A DNA stretch of 64,000 nucleotides from Exophiala sp. HKRS030 (GCA_023897205.1 JAHWDD010000008.1:1302001-1366000); one strand, 5' to 3'. Numbered from the stretch's first letter, positions 12,012 through 23,840 are shown. Program-made: numbers and translations. Notes: generated by a model not told the origin, from the sequence alone.

Positions 12012-12698
12012 TTTTGGATAGTTGGGCGTCAAGAGAGACGAGGGGAAAGGATTCGAGGGGAGCGCAGTATGCTCGGCCGCTTACCGGCCCCCAGGGTCTG
12101 TTCGAGACAATAGTTTTCTGAAGGTATTTGAAGACAGCAAAAATGCCTTGCGCTCTCAGAAAGTTGAGGCTGCGGAGAAAACGGAATCGGGGAATTCAAA
12201 TGACGTGCAATGTTCATCCGACGCCATGAGATCCTGCAACGACAACGACCATTTCATACTCTCATGTTACTATATCAACATGGAGACTTATCCAGACTTT
12301 GATTTTCTATTCCCTCTATGGCTAGTATTACTAGATATGGAGATGCACTGCAGTGTGCAACAATTAAAAAACCATCATACTCCATCACATCATCGAAAAC
12401 CCTCGTCATGTGTGGTGACCACTTTAACAATCCGCAATGGAACCATTCATTCCATAAGATTCTCTGTTCAGACGTACTCAGAATCCGATTCTCTAATCTC
12501 AAGGAATGAAAGGATTGTTGTTGTTGTTGTTGTAGTTGCAGGATATCGAGTTGATCGTTCTGGCGACTTTAGCCGTTGCACTGTTGGCTCCGCAAAACCG
12601 ATTTAGGGGACTTTTGCAAAGCTCACGGCCGACTATCTTGAGCCTAGGGTCTCTCTCCAGCTTGCACTCTCGTTCTGTCGATTTGAGTGTGATGCATC
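12012..12698. other. Promoter region of the GTPase gene / 3' end of the trypsin-like gene
   Basis: Non-coding as far as I can see. A (TTG)6 run lies near 12514-12535. Open frames here are short and featureless. Confidence 0.5.
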
Positions 12699-14262
12699 TC
12701 ACAAGGATCTGATAAAGCGTCTGCCGAATTCTGCCGGAGTGCTTATAACATCCTGGAAGGAAATTGCGCGAGCCATCCACTCTTCAACATCGCTGGTGAA
12801 GACATTCATGTGATTGAAGTCGTGAACACGGAACCCTCCAATGACTAGGTATCCTGTCAGAAAGAACAGCGGACAAAAGGGTCTCTGACTTACCAATACC
12901 ACAGACCCATGCTTTTTTGTTTCCACCATCGTAAACACACACCATCCCTCCAGAACGTCCGTGCCAAGCAGTATGGTCGATGTATTCCTGATGAGGCTCC
13001 AGTTTGAGCCCATGTTCATCAGGATTTTCTCTGAATTTTCCAAATGCTACTGTTCGCCGCGATGGCTTGAGCTCCTCAAGACTTGGTGGTCGATCTTCTG
13101 TGTAGCCCTGTGGCAAGTTAGCCTCCTCATGACTGCTAGCAGAGATTCATACATGAGCCAGCACGATGTCGGACTGCTTCTCTGAGGATTGACGTTGGAA
13201 AAAGTCCGACCAGGTGTCGTTGAACTCCTCTTGATTGACGGAGATGTTGTAACCCACCGACCAGCAAAGCTGCGTCTTTCTCAGTTCCGCTCGCGAATGT
13301 TCAGCCGTAAATACCATCTGGGACGGATCGACCACTGGATTCCAATGATCAGTGCGGGGTCGCTCCAGGATATGGAAAACTGCGATATCCTGATCAACAA
13401 GGACAGCTGAGAGGCGGATCTTGAAACGGTTTCGCAAGGCTGCTGTCGCTACTTTGAATTAGTCCACAGGAGAGTTTTAGCATTGGTAGCTAGGAACTCA
13501 CGGGTTGTGATCTCTCGAACCTGCAGAGCTTCGTTCACACCATTCATTCCTGAATGAAACATTCGAGCTGCATCCATGAACCCTTGCTCGGTCTCAGGCC
13601 AAGTGACGAAATGGGCACAAGTGATGATAGTGTCTCGGCCTAGTCGGAAACCAGAAACCCGAGAGGCATGAGGCTGGCCGGGAATACCGATTCGCAGGGC
13701 GACAGCTGCAAGACTCGTCTTCATGAGGGATGGCAGTTGCTAGCACTCGTTAGTCTTCCACAGAAGGATGCTGACACTGGCTAAAATGTACCTCGTAATC
13801 ACCGGACAGGAAGTTGTCTTGGATCTTTCTTATCTCAGGGCTGTCCACCGCAAAGAAGGCATTGTCTTCGAGAATGTGCAATTGACATAACGAACCAGAT
13901 CCTGTATCATTGCTTGTGAATCCACTGAATCGGAAAGGCTTAGGTGATATTGACGGAGACGTGACGTCCTGGACATCCTCATCCTTCGTGTTTGGTGGGG
14001 GTGTGGTTGGTAGCTTGCATTCCGCCTTTTTTAGCATGATAGCGTGTTGCTCTTCAGACATACCGTAAAGCGGACCTTCCACTAACGGGGGCCAGACAAA
14101 AAGTGCAGACAAGTAGTTCAAGTAGTTGCGATTGCTCGGCGCGTTCTGCGTTGAAGAGGACTGTTGGCTAACATGAGAGGAGTCATGACTATATGAGGAT
14201 TCTGTATGTGATTCCGATTGTGAAGACGCGCTATCCATGTTGACCGTAGGTTTGCTTGCCAT
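12699..14262 (-). CDS. Trypsin-like serine peptidase domain protein
   Basis: Five exons, 14262-13792, 13739-13502, 13448-13153, 13107-12894 and 12844-12699, give 454 aa with all phases consistent. Residues 1-157 are Ser/Thr/Gln-rich and probably disordered. A chymotrypsin-like fold follows with a complete triad: His200 in TCAHFV, Asp257 in VDQDIAVF, and Ser387 in HGRSGGMV. VIGGFRVHDFN near the end fits the last strand of such domains. There is no signal peptide, so it is probably intracellular, unlike digestive trypsins; HtrA-like or defence/regulatory fungal trypsin-like proteins are alternatives. The exon 3 acceptor is ambiguous by 3 nt (AAG or TAG). It is divergent from the PTPA gene. Confidence 0.75.
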
Positions 14263-15005
14263 TGCTGCAACTCAAACCTCACCACCACAGATGTTGGAAG
14301 ACTGATTCTCGGTGGGTCTGACGTGAAACGGCAGCCTGCAGAATGTGATCCGTTCGCAGAAGAGAGAACGCTGAGTGCAGCTGAAGGGATTAAGAAGAAC
14401 AAAAGCTCATCTCTTACCTTGACATTAAGATTTATGCTCATTTTGGGTAGGCAAGCCATGATGAGACGTGAATGGAGACGGCTCGCTCTGCTGCACTTGC
14501 TTGTTGTGCAGTGGTGAGCCTCACGCGTGCACCAAGCGGTCGCGTTGGGGAGCAGAGCTTTATCACTGTGACACAACCAGCTTCACCTGTGTCACCCACC
14601 AAAATTTTTGAACAGAGAAAATGTCGGACAGTGTCACATAATAGTGACAGGTCAGAAGATCTGCAAAGGTCTCTCGCACACTGAGTGAACCGGATACTCC
14701 CTGCTCCGTACTGTATATGGATTTGCGATTAGCTGACGAACAACAACGTGCTAGAATGATTGTTTGTAGATCGTATCCTACGCCTCAATAATAGGCCTCG
14801 GCGGTGTTGGGCGGGGTTCAAGTGCGTCCAGAAGTACAAACCCTTGAGCGGCGACAAAGACCAATGCTTACCTAAGGAGAATCAAATACCTGCGGAGAAT
14901 GTCACCAGATACTCACGCCGCGAAACTTTCCTACCAACACTTCTCACACACTCTTGCATGTATCAATCATAGAATAGATGATCACTGGTTACCAAGCAAG
15001 CGACC
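14263..15005. other. Divergent promoter region (trypsin-like gene / PTPA)
   Basis: 743 bases shared by two divergent starts. There is a near-match to the recurrent motif (CTCCGTA) at 14704-14710. No gene seen. Confidence 0.5.
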
Positions 15006-16292
15006 ATGGCTTCCAATGAGCCTAGACGAGATGGACGCTTGGACGAACAGACATCTTCGCTGAACGGTAACAAGGCGCATGCAATTCCAAAGTTGGTCCC
15101 TCGATCCCAAGGAAAACCCTCCAGAACAGGAGCGCCGTCAGAAGCTGCCCCAGAGACACCTGAACTTCCTCTTCCTCCTCAACTTGACTCTGTACAATTC
15201 AAGACTCCCGTTAAACGCATTCTATCCCCGACAGACCACAAAAAATTCCTCGCCTCTCCTACCTACACCCTCATCCAGTCATGGATATTTACCCTGGCAG
15301 ACTGTGTCAAAGGCCGTAACAACTCGACGTTGGATATTACAAAACTCTCCACACAGATCCGACAACTGGACGCGGTTCTCGATGCCATCAAGACTCTCAT
15401 CGAACGCTATCCTCCACTTGATACCGGTTCTAGATTTGGCAACCCTGTCTTCCGAGACCTACACAAGGCCATAGTAAGAGATGTGGAATCACTGCACACA
15501 GAAGAGCTGGGTCTGCACGAAGAGGCTGCCATACAGGAGATTTCGGTCTATTTTATCAACTCTTTCGGATCAGAAGAGCGACTAGATTACGGTTCTGGAC
15601 ATGAATTGAACTTTATGATGTGGCTGCTGTGCTTGTATCAGTTGGGTTTTGTTCCGCGTGACGATTTCCCTGCGATTGTTATGCACACATTCACCCAGTA
15701 CCTCGATCTGATGCGGAAAATCCAGAGCACATACTACCTAGAGCCAGCTGGAAGCCATGGGGTCTGGGGTCTGGACGACTATCAATTCTTACCGTTCCTG
15801 TTTGGGGCCAGTCAGTTGATCGGGCATCCGTACATCACCCCGAAATCCATACACAACAATGTCGTGTTGGATGAGGAAGGCGACAAGTATATCTATCTCA
15901 ACCAGGTCCGATGGGTCGATAGCGTCAAGACGGTCAAGGGACTCCGTTGGCACAGTCCAATGCTGGACGATATCTCTGGCGCCAAAAGTTGGCAAAAGGT
16001 CGAAGATGGCATGAGAAAGATGTTTATCAAGGAAGTGCTGGGCAAACTGCCTATCATGCAACATTTCCTCTTCGGTGGCTTGATTCCAGGGACGGACGAC
16101 ATGGGTCACTTGGACCTGGAGACCCTTCGCTTACAAGAAGAAAGGATGAAACATGTTAAGGAAAAGGGCCACGAACCTGATTATTGGGGCGATTGCTGTG
16201 GCATCAAGGTGCCGAGTACGGTAGCAGCAGGAGAAGAGATGCGAAAACGAATGGGCACCTTTGGTGCACTGCGCCCGATACCATTCGACTAG
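15006..16292 (+). CDS. rrd2: Serine/threonine phosphatase 2A activator (PTPA, peptidyl-prolyl isomerase)
   Basis: PTPA proteins fold PP2A-type catalytic subunits into their active form and have peptidyl-prolyl isomerase activity; they act in cytosol and nucleus. Single exon, 428 aa. After a disordered, charged N-terminus of about 65 residues, the PTPA domain runs to the end with signature blocks [54 protein letters not shown] and the C-terminal [13 protein letters not shown]. Length and the C-terminus favour the RRD2/YPA2 form over RRD1, which is usually longer in these fungi, but I am less sure of the paralogue than of the family. The start has a good A at -3 context (GCGACCATGG). Confidence 0.9.
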   Translation: MASNEPRRDGRLDEQTSSLNGNKAHAIPKLVPRSQGKPSRTGAPSEAAPETPELPLPPQLDSVQFKTPVKRILSPTDHKKFLASPTYTLIQSWIFTLADCVKGRNNSTLDITKLSTQIRQLDAVLDAIKTLIERYPPLDTGSRFGNPVFRDLHKAIVRDVESLHTEELGLHEEAAIQEISVYFINSFGSEERLDYGSGHELNFMMWLLCLYQLGFVPRDDFPAIVMHTFTQYLDLMRKIQSTYYLEPAGSHGVWGLDDYQFLPFLFGASQLIGHPYITPKSIHNNVVLDEEGDKYIYLNQVRWVDSVKTVKGLRWHSPMLDDISGAKSWQKVEDGMRKMFIKEVLGKLPIMQHFLFGGLIPGTDDMGHLDLETLRLQEERMKHVKEKGHEPDYWGDCCGIKVPSTVAAGEEMRKRMGTFGALRPIPFD

Positions 16293-17257
16293 CATGAGGT
16301 GCTTGGATGTTGTGCAAGCCAAACATTGTGTGTAGCTCAGCAAATGATACCAATTTACCCAGACGCGCAAAGCAAGGCGTCGACGCGGAGTGGCAGCCCT
16401 GAAATGCACAGCTGTGTTGGTTTGGAGTGAACGACAAATCAATGGGCAACACAGAGGACAACAGGGTGGAGAATTGATGCCCTTCGGTGCGTGGCATGGT
16501 TCGCGGCGTGGGAGAGGACGAAAGATCCTCCTCGTACCAAGTCAAATTGCGGCTAGTTTCATGTATTTCACCGGCTCAGCTTAAGGAGGCGGAGAGTCTA
16601 TTGATGCCTTTCCGGACAGCTACCTGTGGATTGACAACTACAGACGTGATCATTGGACATGCAAATCGCGTGACAGCGATCAAGATACGAACATGTGTGC
16701 GAGTTGAGGGAATTCGAATCCTTCAGGCCGCCTAACAGCCCTTCAACACCACCCTTGGTTCTCGGTAGGTTGTATTTAGTGACAAGTTGATCAATGGAGC
16801 CAGAAGCAGAGTCTGCCTATCAAAGAAGTCACAGATGCAATGCCTGAGGTACGCTGTAAATGAAACGAGGCACCTATGCATAAGGTAGCATGCTTTCAGC
16901 CTTGCCGGCTTTACGAGAACGAGCATGAGTACGAGTGAATGCATTCTTGCCCCTCCTTTGCCCAACCATAGATTCCTCGTGAGACCTTTTTCTTCCCTGC
17001 CCCTTCACTTTCTCTCACTCTCTCTTCACCTGAAAGTGGTACCAAGGTTACAACCGCGAGGACTTGAATTGGCATTGGGTGTGAATCACGCGTCAGTCTC
17101 TTCCGTCACTGATTCGTTCGCCTCGTTCCCTCTTTGCATCCTCCTTCCTCTCACACTCTCTCTACCTTGCATACCGACTTGTGCGTGTGAGAACACTGAC
17201 AGCACTTCGAACACCATAAGAATCCTACTATCGTCAACCACTCAATCACGAATCGAC
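16293..17257. other. Intergenic region and long 5' leader of the next gene
   Basis: No separate gene seen. From 16925 the sequence is CT-rich (TTTCTCTCACTCTCTCTTC) and looks like leader, although it is open in frame with the following gene. Confidence 0.5.
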
Positions 17258-18636
17258 ATGGCAAAGAAATCCGGCAACAAGCCAATCCGGCGCCATGGAC
17301 TTCCAAAAGCCCCGATCATCTACATCAACGACCCAGTTGAAGGCATGCCTCATGCTCGCTACATCCGCGACCTGATCCCAGACAGCATCCTTGCTTTCGG
17401 ACCTCCTAGCGACAGAGACACTCTGACGAAAAGCCTCCCCGTCTCACTTGAGAAGCTCCAGAAGAAGCTCAAAATCAATGACCGTGTTCTCATTGTCGCA
17501 GACAACCGTCTTGACGATGAGACTGATGTCAAGATCGAGACGGCCAAGGAATTCCACAAGCACGCCATCAAGTATGGTTGTAACTTTGCCAGTATCGACT
17601 TGTACTTTGGTGGTCTTGCGTCCGAAGTCAAGTTGACGTCCTGGAACAGCAATCACCTCAACGTCTGCATCAGCAATATCCCTGTCAAGGACATTTCGGA
17701 GAAAGTGTTTCGCTGGCTTTGTACGTTTACGGTCGACAATGCTCCCTTTTCAAGGTTGTGACCGTGGTGACTGACTCTTGTGGCTTCTTCCAGTCAAGGC
17801 GTTTACCGCCCACGAGACCTTGCACCTCATCCCAGACTCCGAGATGACCAAGATCGACAAGAAGTCCTTCCCTGATTACGAGTACTGCCCTATTAGTGAT
17901 AGCCATCATCATGGAAAGGATGCGAAGATTCAATTCGTCGCAGTGGTCACATCTCGCCCCGAAGTGGTTGGTGACAGACTTCAATGGAGTGTCGCTGACA
18001 AGACTGGTACTGTACGTATATTTCTATTCCCTCCCTCCTTCATGGCTTCTCTCTAACCGTTTATCGTTCTATCGGGTCTAGGCCAATTTCTACTTCCAAC
18101 ACCGCGGTCCCAACAGCCAATACACCTGGAACTGGGTCCAGAAGCTCCAAGTCGGTGATCGCAAAGTCCTCCCTCGTATGCCCATGGTCAAGGTCAAAGA
18201 ACGCAAGAGGGTCCGTGTGGCCAAGGCACCCTTCCGAGCCGTCGGCTACGCCTTTCAAGGAGTCGGTGTCGCAGTCTCTGGCGTCGCACGTGGCCTCGAG
18301 AAGATTGGCGAAATTGGCAAGATGGGCAAGAGCGCCGAATGGGTCCCCGAGGCCGATGTCCTTGACGGCAAGAAAGTAGGCTGGGAAAAGAAGGAAAAGG
18401 AATTGGAGAAGAGAGTCAAGATGGAGCAGGCGGAGAAGAAGGTCGAGTACAAGGTGTTCAATGAGAAAGGAGAGAAGACTTGGAAGGACGATGATAGTGT
18501 CGCGAGCACGACAAAGGCCAGCGAGACTATTGGAGTCAGCATCGAGAAGGATTATGATGACGAGAGTGTCCCGAGCACCACGACAAAGGACCGTGAGATT
18601 GTCGTTGATGTCATCATTGAGAAGGAGTTTTGTTGA
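17258..18636 (+). CDS. Unrecognised conserved-looking protein, 411 aa
   Basis: Three exons, 17258-17720, 17794-18011 and 18082-18636; introns GTACGT..CAG and GTACGT..TAG keep the frame. I do not recognise the family. Residues 1-225 look globular with alternating strands and helices (HARYIRDLIPDSILAF, DRVLIVADNRLDDE, KHAIKYGCNFASIDLYFGG), reminiscent of an alpha/beta fold. About residues 273-310 hold a Gly/Ala/Val-rich amphipathic stretch (GYAFQGVGVAVSGVARGLEK). The C-terminal 100 residues are Lys/Glu-rich and probably coiled-coil or disordered. The frame stays open upstream to 16925 with an in-frame ATG, but that part reads as leader; the chosen ATG begins MAKKSGNKPIRR. No signal peptide from this start. 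Confidence 0.7.
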
Positions 18637-20328
18637 GCGTGACGAGACAGAAGGGAAAGACAATCAAAGACCATGTGGATGTGTGTTGATTGACAAGAAG
18701 TGAAGGCCTATGACCACACCACACTTCTCTCTATCTGATGGGGTCTCTCTGCAACGGCTGGGTTGAGGTGAGGCAGAAAGGTCATTATTGCCCAATGACA
18801 GATTTACAGTTGATGGTGCTTCAAGGTTACTTACTGCAAGGGGGAGAGAGCGGTAATTATGTTGTTGATGATGATGATGATGATGATGACGACGATGATT
18901 TTATGCGAAGGTTTTGAAGAAAGGGAGATTCGAAGAAAGACATCTCGACAGAATCCTTTTTTCTACTCGACTTGTGCTGTTGTATTTGATGAGATAACGA
19001 TTCAAACAACTTTGACTATTGAGCTTTATTCATTCTTGGTGTGTGTGTGTGTATGTGTGTGTGTCTCTCTCTCTTTTGAGGGCGAAGTCTACTTAGGTAC
19101 GTAAGGTATGATTGCACGGACATATGCATGTATGTAGTATGTATGCCTTCACAAGGAGATGCAGGTAGAAAAGGCGACCAACATTTCCGCCTATCTTTTC
19201 TCTCTTTTCTTCCTCTTGTTCTCTCCTTTCTCTCTGTGGCCCTCCCAAAGATTTCTCGAATGGCTGGGCTGGTGGAGAGGGTTTGAGGGAATGGCATACC
19301 GCAGTTTGCCTACTGTAGCTGCAGGTGTGTGTGTACGCACTCTTGCGTATTGCACATTTTTGCCTTGCATCTTCATTGTTTGCCTTGCATTAGGTAGACC
19401 ACAAAAGTACTGTACAGTGTGTGCTCGAGTCGGCATCATTACGCCTTGTTTGTTCTAGATGAGGTACGTACTTATCATGTCCTCCGTAAGGGAGTGAAAC
19501 ATTATCCTGCAGCCACACCAGTGATGGTCATGTCAAAATGAAAGGCCAATGCAAGGCCAAAAAAAAGAAAGCAGGGCCGAAATCAGGCGTACACCAAAAT
19601 CGGAAATTCCACAAGCCAGAATCCAACCAACGCCCAATGCCTAAAGCAAGGCGTTTCAAAAAGAGAGAGAGTCATAACGTACGGAACATCAAATCTGCCC
19701 CGAAGGATTGAGTCGTACTCGTGTTTCATATGACGGATAACCCACCATTTACGCCTTGGTGTGGTGTTGGTCAGAAATGAGACACCGTGACACGAGGCAG
19801 ACACGAGGCAGCACAGTTGGAAATTTTCCTTGACAGAAAGATGTATGGTTTGAGCGCGCGCGCGCGAGAGAGAGATAGCTGGCGCTCCAATGGCAAAGCC
19901 GGGCGCAAAAAGATACGATCAAAAACAAAAATAGCAAGGCGAATGTAAGGCTTTCTTTTGCAACCAGCCTCGGGAACGGGAAAGCAAAGAGAGAAAAAAG
20001 GCAACGTACATGCTCCGTAGCGGTAACACAGCCATTGAGTTAGATACCTATCTACCTACTGTACAGAGTACGGAATAGATACAGAGGTACGGACTATCAC
20101 ATAGACCCTACTCTTACATTACGCACAAGGCTGCATGTACCAATAATGAAGCAAGCCATATGTCTGTAACAAGGCTACAAGTCATGTGATAACAGAGGTA
20201 TTACTCTCGCTGTGACTATTGTCGAAGAACTTATCATATCATAAATAATATAATCTGTATCCTTGGTGTGTCCGCTCTCTTAAATATCCCTCCTCGACCC
20301 CATTATTCTCAACCAGAGCTTCAGAAGA
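18637..20328. other. Gene-poor spacer with simple repeats
   Basis: No gene I can support in 1.7 kb. It holds a (GAT)n run at about 18866-18900, a (TG)n/(TC)n microsatellite at about 19037-19074 and a (GC)n/(GA)n tract near 19855-19875. Short open frames are low-complexity. Confidence 0.5.
19037..19074. repeat. TG/TC microsatellite
   Basis: Alternating TG run interrupted by one TA, then TCTCTCTCTCTC. Simple-sequence repeat in non-coding DNA, downstream of the 411-aa gene. Confidence 0.8.
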
Positions 20329-21357
20329 TCAGTCCCAGCCTCTATGAATTGGTGGCATAGGTAAAGCAAACACACTCCCATCACCTTGTATGACCAGAGA
20401 TGTTCCAGCGACTCTACAGTCAAAATGTCCCACGATATTCTCGCCCATCAAGCAAGCTTCTCGGTTCTGAAGGGGAATATCCTTGTATACGCCATCAAAC
20501 GAGAGGGCCTGGATGGCCACCGACGTCGTAGCACCATCGAGTGCATCTCTGCCGGGGATGAAGGCGAAACCAGCAATGCCTAATGAACCGAAAACCAGAA
20601 CGACGCCGCCAACGAAAATCGTCTGGTACAGTAACCCCAGTCCGGCTGCCGTGACGGCCCGGCCTGCACCGACAAGGACCATCCTCAGTGTTGTTATGCC
20701 GAAGGACAATTGTGACCCTCCAGCAACAGCCAGGACTATCGACGTGGCCAGCAGGGCGACGTCGGCAACGACGCGCAAGGGGTCAGCTCTACCCCCCGGG
20801 CCAATGTCGACCGCGACCTCATTGGTATCCGGAAGATTTCTCCAGAGGTGCGAGTTCTTGACGATCTCCCAATGGTCATCCCAGGGATCGTGCAAGTAGA
20901 GATACGTTCTGGCGCTGCCGGAGCTTATGGTGAAGAATTTCCACGCGTCCACCGCCCAGCAATCGGTCCCGCCGTCAATCTCCGTCTCGAAGACGCCGAA
21001 AGGGACGCTGTGGTTGACCTGCATTGCCGGGAGGGTCGTCGTTCCGCCGTACAAGCTGAAGCGGTGCGCGGCGAGATTGTCGATGCCCGTCAAGCCTTTG
21101 AACAACTGGAGGTAGGCGAGATATTCCGACGGCAGCTCTTTCTCGTCGTACTTGGCTCGGAGAGTGGTGTTGGATTGAGCCCAAGTTTTGTAATAGTACT
21201 CGAGGTCCCTCGGGTTGAAGAGGCCTTTCATGCAGTTCGGTGTGTATTGCATGTCAACGACGGCCGGATTTGGAGAGAGATTGATAATCAGCAAAGGTAC
21301 CTGCAACCCGGCCAAGCAGGCCGGAACACAAGCGAGAAAAAGTAAGACAGTCTTCAT
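20329..21357 (-). CDS. Secreted/membrane protein A of unknown family, 342 aa
   Basis: Single exon. I start at the second Met (21357) because it begins a clean signal peptide: Lys2, hydrophobic LLFLACVPACLA, likely cut after CLA-G at about residue 17. An in-frame Met lies four codons upstream. The mature part up to about residue 190 looks globular and extracellular, with Asn-glycosylation sequons (NTT, NHS) and Cys42 and Cys133. Residues about 196-214, 226-243 and 245-268 are Gly/Ala/Val-rich hydrophobic segments that could span or insert into membranes. The tail carries two more Cys (302, 314). I recognise no domain. It is divergent from protein B across a 1-kb spacer. Alternatives: multi-pass surface protein, or a secreted protein with a buried hydrophobic core. 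Confidence 0.7.
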   Translation of the reverse strand: MKTVLLFLACVPACLAGLQVPLLIINLSPNPAVVDMQYTPNCMKGLFNPRDLEYYYKTWAQSNTTLRAKYDEKELPSEYLAYLQLFKGLTGIDNLAAHRFSLYGGTTTLPAMQVNHSVPFGVFETEIDGGTDCWAVDAWKFFTISSGSARTYLYLHDPWDDHWEIVKNSHLWRNLPDTNEVAVDIGPGGRADPLRVVADVALLATSIVLAVAGGSQLSFGITTLRMVLVGAGRAVTAAGLGLLYQTIFVGGVVLVFGSLGIAGFAFIPGRDALDGATTSVAIQALSFDGVYKDIPLQNREACLMGENIVGHFDCRVAGTSLVIQGDGSVFALPMPPIHRGWD

Positions 21358-22361
21358 GGTGCCGACCACGCAGTCTCCGAGTCACACACCAACCAGGCAG
21401 GGCCGAGAATGTGGTAGAGCGACGCGTGCCCCCTGGACATGCCTTATAACCCTCAGGCGGCCGAGGGTTTGTTGACAAGGGCAGACTACTCGTGGTAGTC
21501 CTGCGCGCCGGGTCATGGCTCCAGCGCTGCTCTGCTCGAGGGATGGAGAGTTTACATTCACCGTGGCAACGAACTCCCTTCATCAGTTCCCATTCATGAC
21601 ATTAGCCTTCCAGTCAAGAGACAGCCTTCTTTTTGTGTTTTTATTGCTCGGAGCCAGCAGGTTGGACCGCCGACCAGTCAGTCCTCTGTACTGTTTGCCC
21701 AGCCCTCAAGCTACCGAATATGGACCACCGGACCGCGGAGTGGCCCTGAGAGTCCAGATCCCTGGTCGCCAACCAGCATCCCCGCGAACCATTTCGAGAT
21801 CCGTGCCTGGTTTTATTTTGAAACTTTATCTGAGCCTGTTTCCAAACCAGCCAGTCTCATCGCTGCGATCCAAGATAAAGTTAATCTCAAGGTTCGGACG
21901 CCGGGATCATCTGGTCCGTGGAGGGAGCACAGAGTGCAGTTTACGGTGGTTGGCAGGGTAGAAGACCATGCCGCCAGGCTCACTGGCCATGAGAGAATAC
22001 GAAATGGGCACAGAGTGTGTGCTGGACAGCAATATCTTCGAGCCTCGGGGAAAACCCCTCTCCCGCCTCCACTCGACCACCCTCACCACAGACCTCGCGC
22101 CTATCTGTGTCCTCCAGTACATTGCCAATGTCTCCCACACACCTAGATATTGCAGTCAGATTTTCGGAAATCCCATTTCCCTGCCATCCTTATTTCCCGC
22201 CATCCTTTTCGACGACAGGGCAATCCAGGGGGAGGAATCATGTCTATATATTCGGCTTGCCATCTTCAGTTTTGGTGTTGGTGCCAGTCATCTAAACATA
22301 CTCCAATATTATTCTCCTGACCACACAAGAACAAACATCTGATTCTGTCGCTGCTCAGAAA
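21358..22361. other. Divergent intergenic region between secreted-protein genes A and B
   Basis: About 1 kb between two divergent starts, so a candidate shared regulatory region. No gene seen. TCTATATATTC at 22242-22252 lies about 110 bases before the start of gene B and could be its TATA element. Confidence 0.45.
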
Positions 22362-23291
22362 ATGGCCCGATTCCCCAGACTCTTTGGCGCTGCCGCACTC
22401 ATGAACCTTACACTGCTTGCCCACTGCCGCCCACTCACTGACAGTGCCCCCGTGAACTCTTCTGCTCCTTCATGGGCGGAGTGGTCTGAACCTCGAGCGA
22501 CATCTTCCTATACGAGTAGACCATCATCATCCACTTCCAACATTCCCATCCCCAATCCCAATCCCAATCCCACCGTCAATCCCTCCAATGGATCGTGTAC
22601 TTCGTACAACAGCACCCCAGCCTACACCAACACCCCCGAGACGTTGGATGACGCGTTCACGATCGAATACTTTCCAGATTATGACTTCACCTCCAACAGC
22701 CCTGAACCGGAAGACCCGTCTCTTCCCGACCCAGACGGAAAACTGATGGAGCGAATGGCCGAAGACGAAGCCGATCTTCCAGCGTACCTCAGATTCGTCA
22801 ACGGCACATCGTCCTCGGACAAGCTAGTGACGAACGTCGATGATGTTCTCCAGAACGCGGGAATGACGTCGTCGAACAGTGCCATCGCAGGCGCCCTCCT
22901 CTACTCTTTGAACGGGGCCGTGACTGCGACTTCGGGGACGTCGCCGACATTCACGTCCACGAAAAACGTGACCGTCTCCGAGCGAGACATGACCGTGTTC
23001 CTGGAGTCCTGTCTCCTCGATTACGACTCGTGCGTGTTCTGGGACGCCGACACGATGGAGGTCGTGGACGCCACCATGGCCATGGCCGGGACCGATCTTT
23101 GGGAGACGCGGGACGAGAATCAGAGTGTCTGGCCCGTCATCGCCCAGTGGGTGCTGGAGTTCGGCGTGGACATCCTGGTCGGGGATCGCCCGACCACCAA
23201 TGACATGGTCATCCCGATGAGATTCGCACCGGGCGGTGTGATGTTGGCGGCCTCTGGGCCAGTCACGGTCCCTTCGGTGGGCAGTTCTTGA
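22362..23291 (+). CDS. Secreted protein B of unknown family, 309 aa
   Basis: Single exon. The N-terminus (MARFPRLFGAAALMNLTLLAHC) is a signal peptide. Residues about 25-90 are Ser/Thr/Pro/Asn-rich with NPNPNPNP-type repeats, typical of an O-glycosylated stalk. The rest is acidic and globular-looking, with several Asn sequons (NGT, NVT, NQS) and Cys residues in ESCLLDYDSCVFW. I recognise no domain. LPAYLRFVNGTSS resembles QPLRFVKRQSG in protein C in position and wording (after a low-complexity stalk), which is weak evidence of relatedness. It converges with gene C, with 549 bases between stop codons. Confidence 0.7.
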   Translation: MARFPRLFGAAALMNLTLLAHCRPLTDSAPVNSSAPSWAEWSEPRATSSYTSRPSSSTSNIPIPNPNPNPTVNPSNGSCTSYNSTPAYTNTPETLDDAFTIEYFPDYDFTSNSPEPEDPSLPDPDGKLMERMAEDEADLPAYLRFVNGTSSSDKLVTNVDDVLQNAGMTSSNSAIAGALLYSLNGAVTATSGTSPTFTSTKNVTVSERDMTVFLESCLLDYDSCVFWDADTMEVVDATMAMAGTDLWETRDENQSVWPVIAQWVLEFGVDILVGDRPTTNDMVIPMRFAPGGVMLAASGPVTVPSVGSS

Positions 23292-23840
23292 AGGAAATCA
23301 ACAGTAATACGGCCATTGCCGCGTTCTCGGAAAGGCGCCTCCGCATGGAGAGCCGTTGTATTAGTAGAAATCACCCAATCACACATGTAGCGTGTATAGA
23401 GATGAATGTTTATGAATCATGGACCAAAGCTTTCAATGACCTTGACAAAGTAAATGCGATCATCACCGTTGTGGCGGCGGGATTGTATGGTTGGTTCGAC
23501 TAGACGGGACAGAGCTGCTTCGGACGAGACACGCCTGAAACAAGTGAATAGGTGAATAGCCCCCTTTGGATGACACCCTTGGTGACGTTGAATTCTGATG
23601 TGTGGTCGTCGGATGGATGTGCGTGACGCCGAGATGCGGCTGGCATTGACACTGGGCTCGCTTGAACGGCGCAAAACCATAGCAACCCACTAACCAAAGA
23701 CTTGGGGCATCGAAAGGGAAAAGATATAATGAGAGACGACCACGTGGAAAGGGAACATGTATAATGACAAGAAACTATAGTTCTGGAAAGGGAACATGTC
23801 TGACGCCGTAAAACTCCTAGGACAAACATCACAACACGTC
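23292..23840. other. Convergent spacer between genes B and C, with a 16-bp direct repeat
   Basis: No gene seen. TGGAAAGGGAACATGT occurs at 23745-23760 and again at 23784-23799, a 39-bp period. Confidence 0.6.

Noticed and set aside
16703..16725. ATTCGAATCC near a small stem, possible tRNA
   Set aside because: Loop sequence and spacing do not fit a tRNA T-loop, and no cloverleaf could be drawn.
16925..17257. N-terminal extension of the 411-aa protein
   Set aside because: Open in frame, but the DNA is CT-rich leader-like and the internal ATG begins a typical basic N-terminus; kept only as an alternative.
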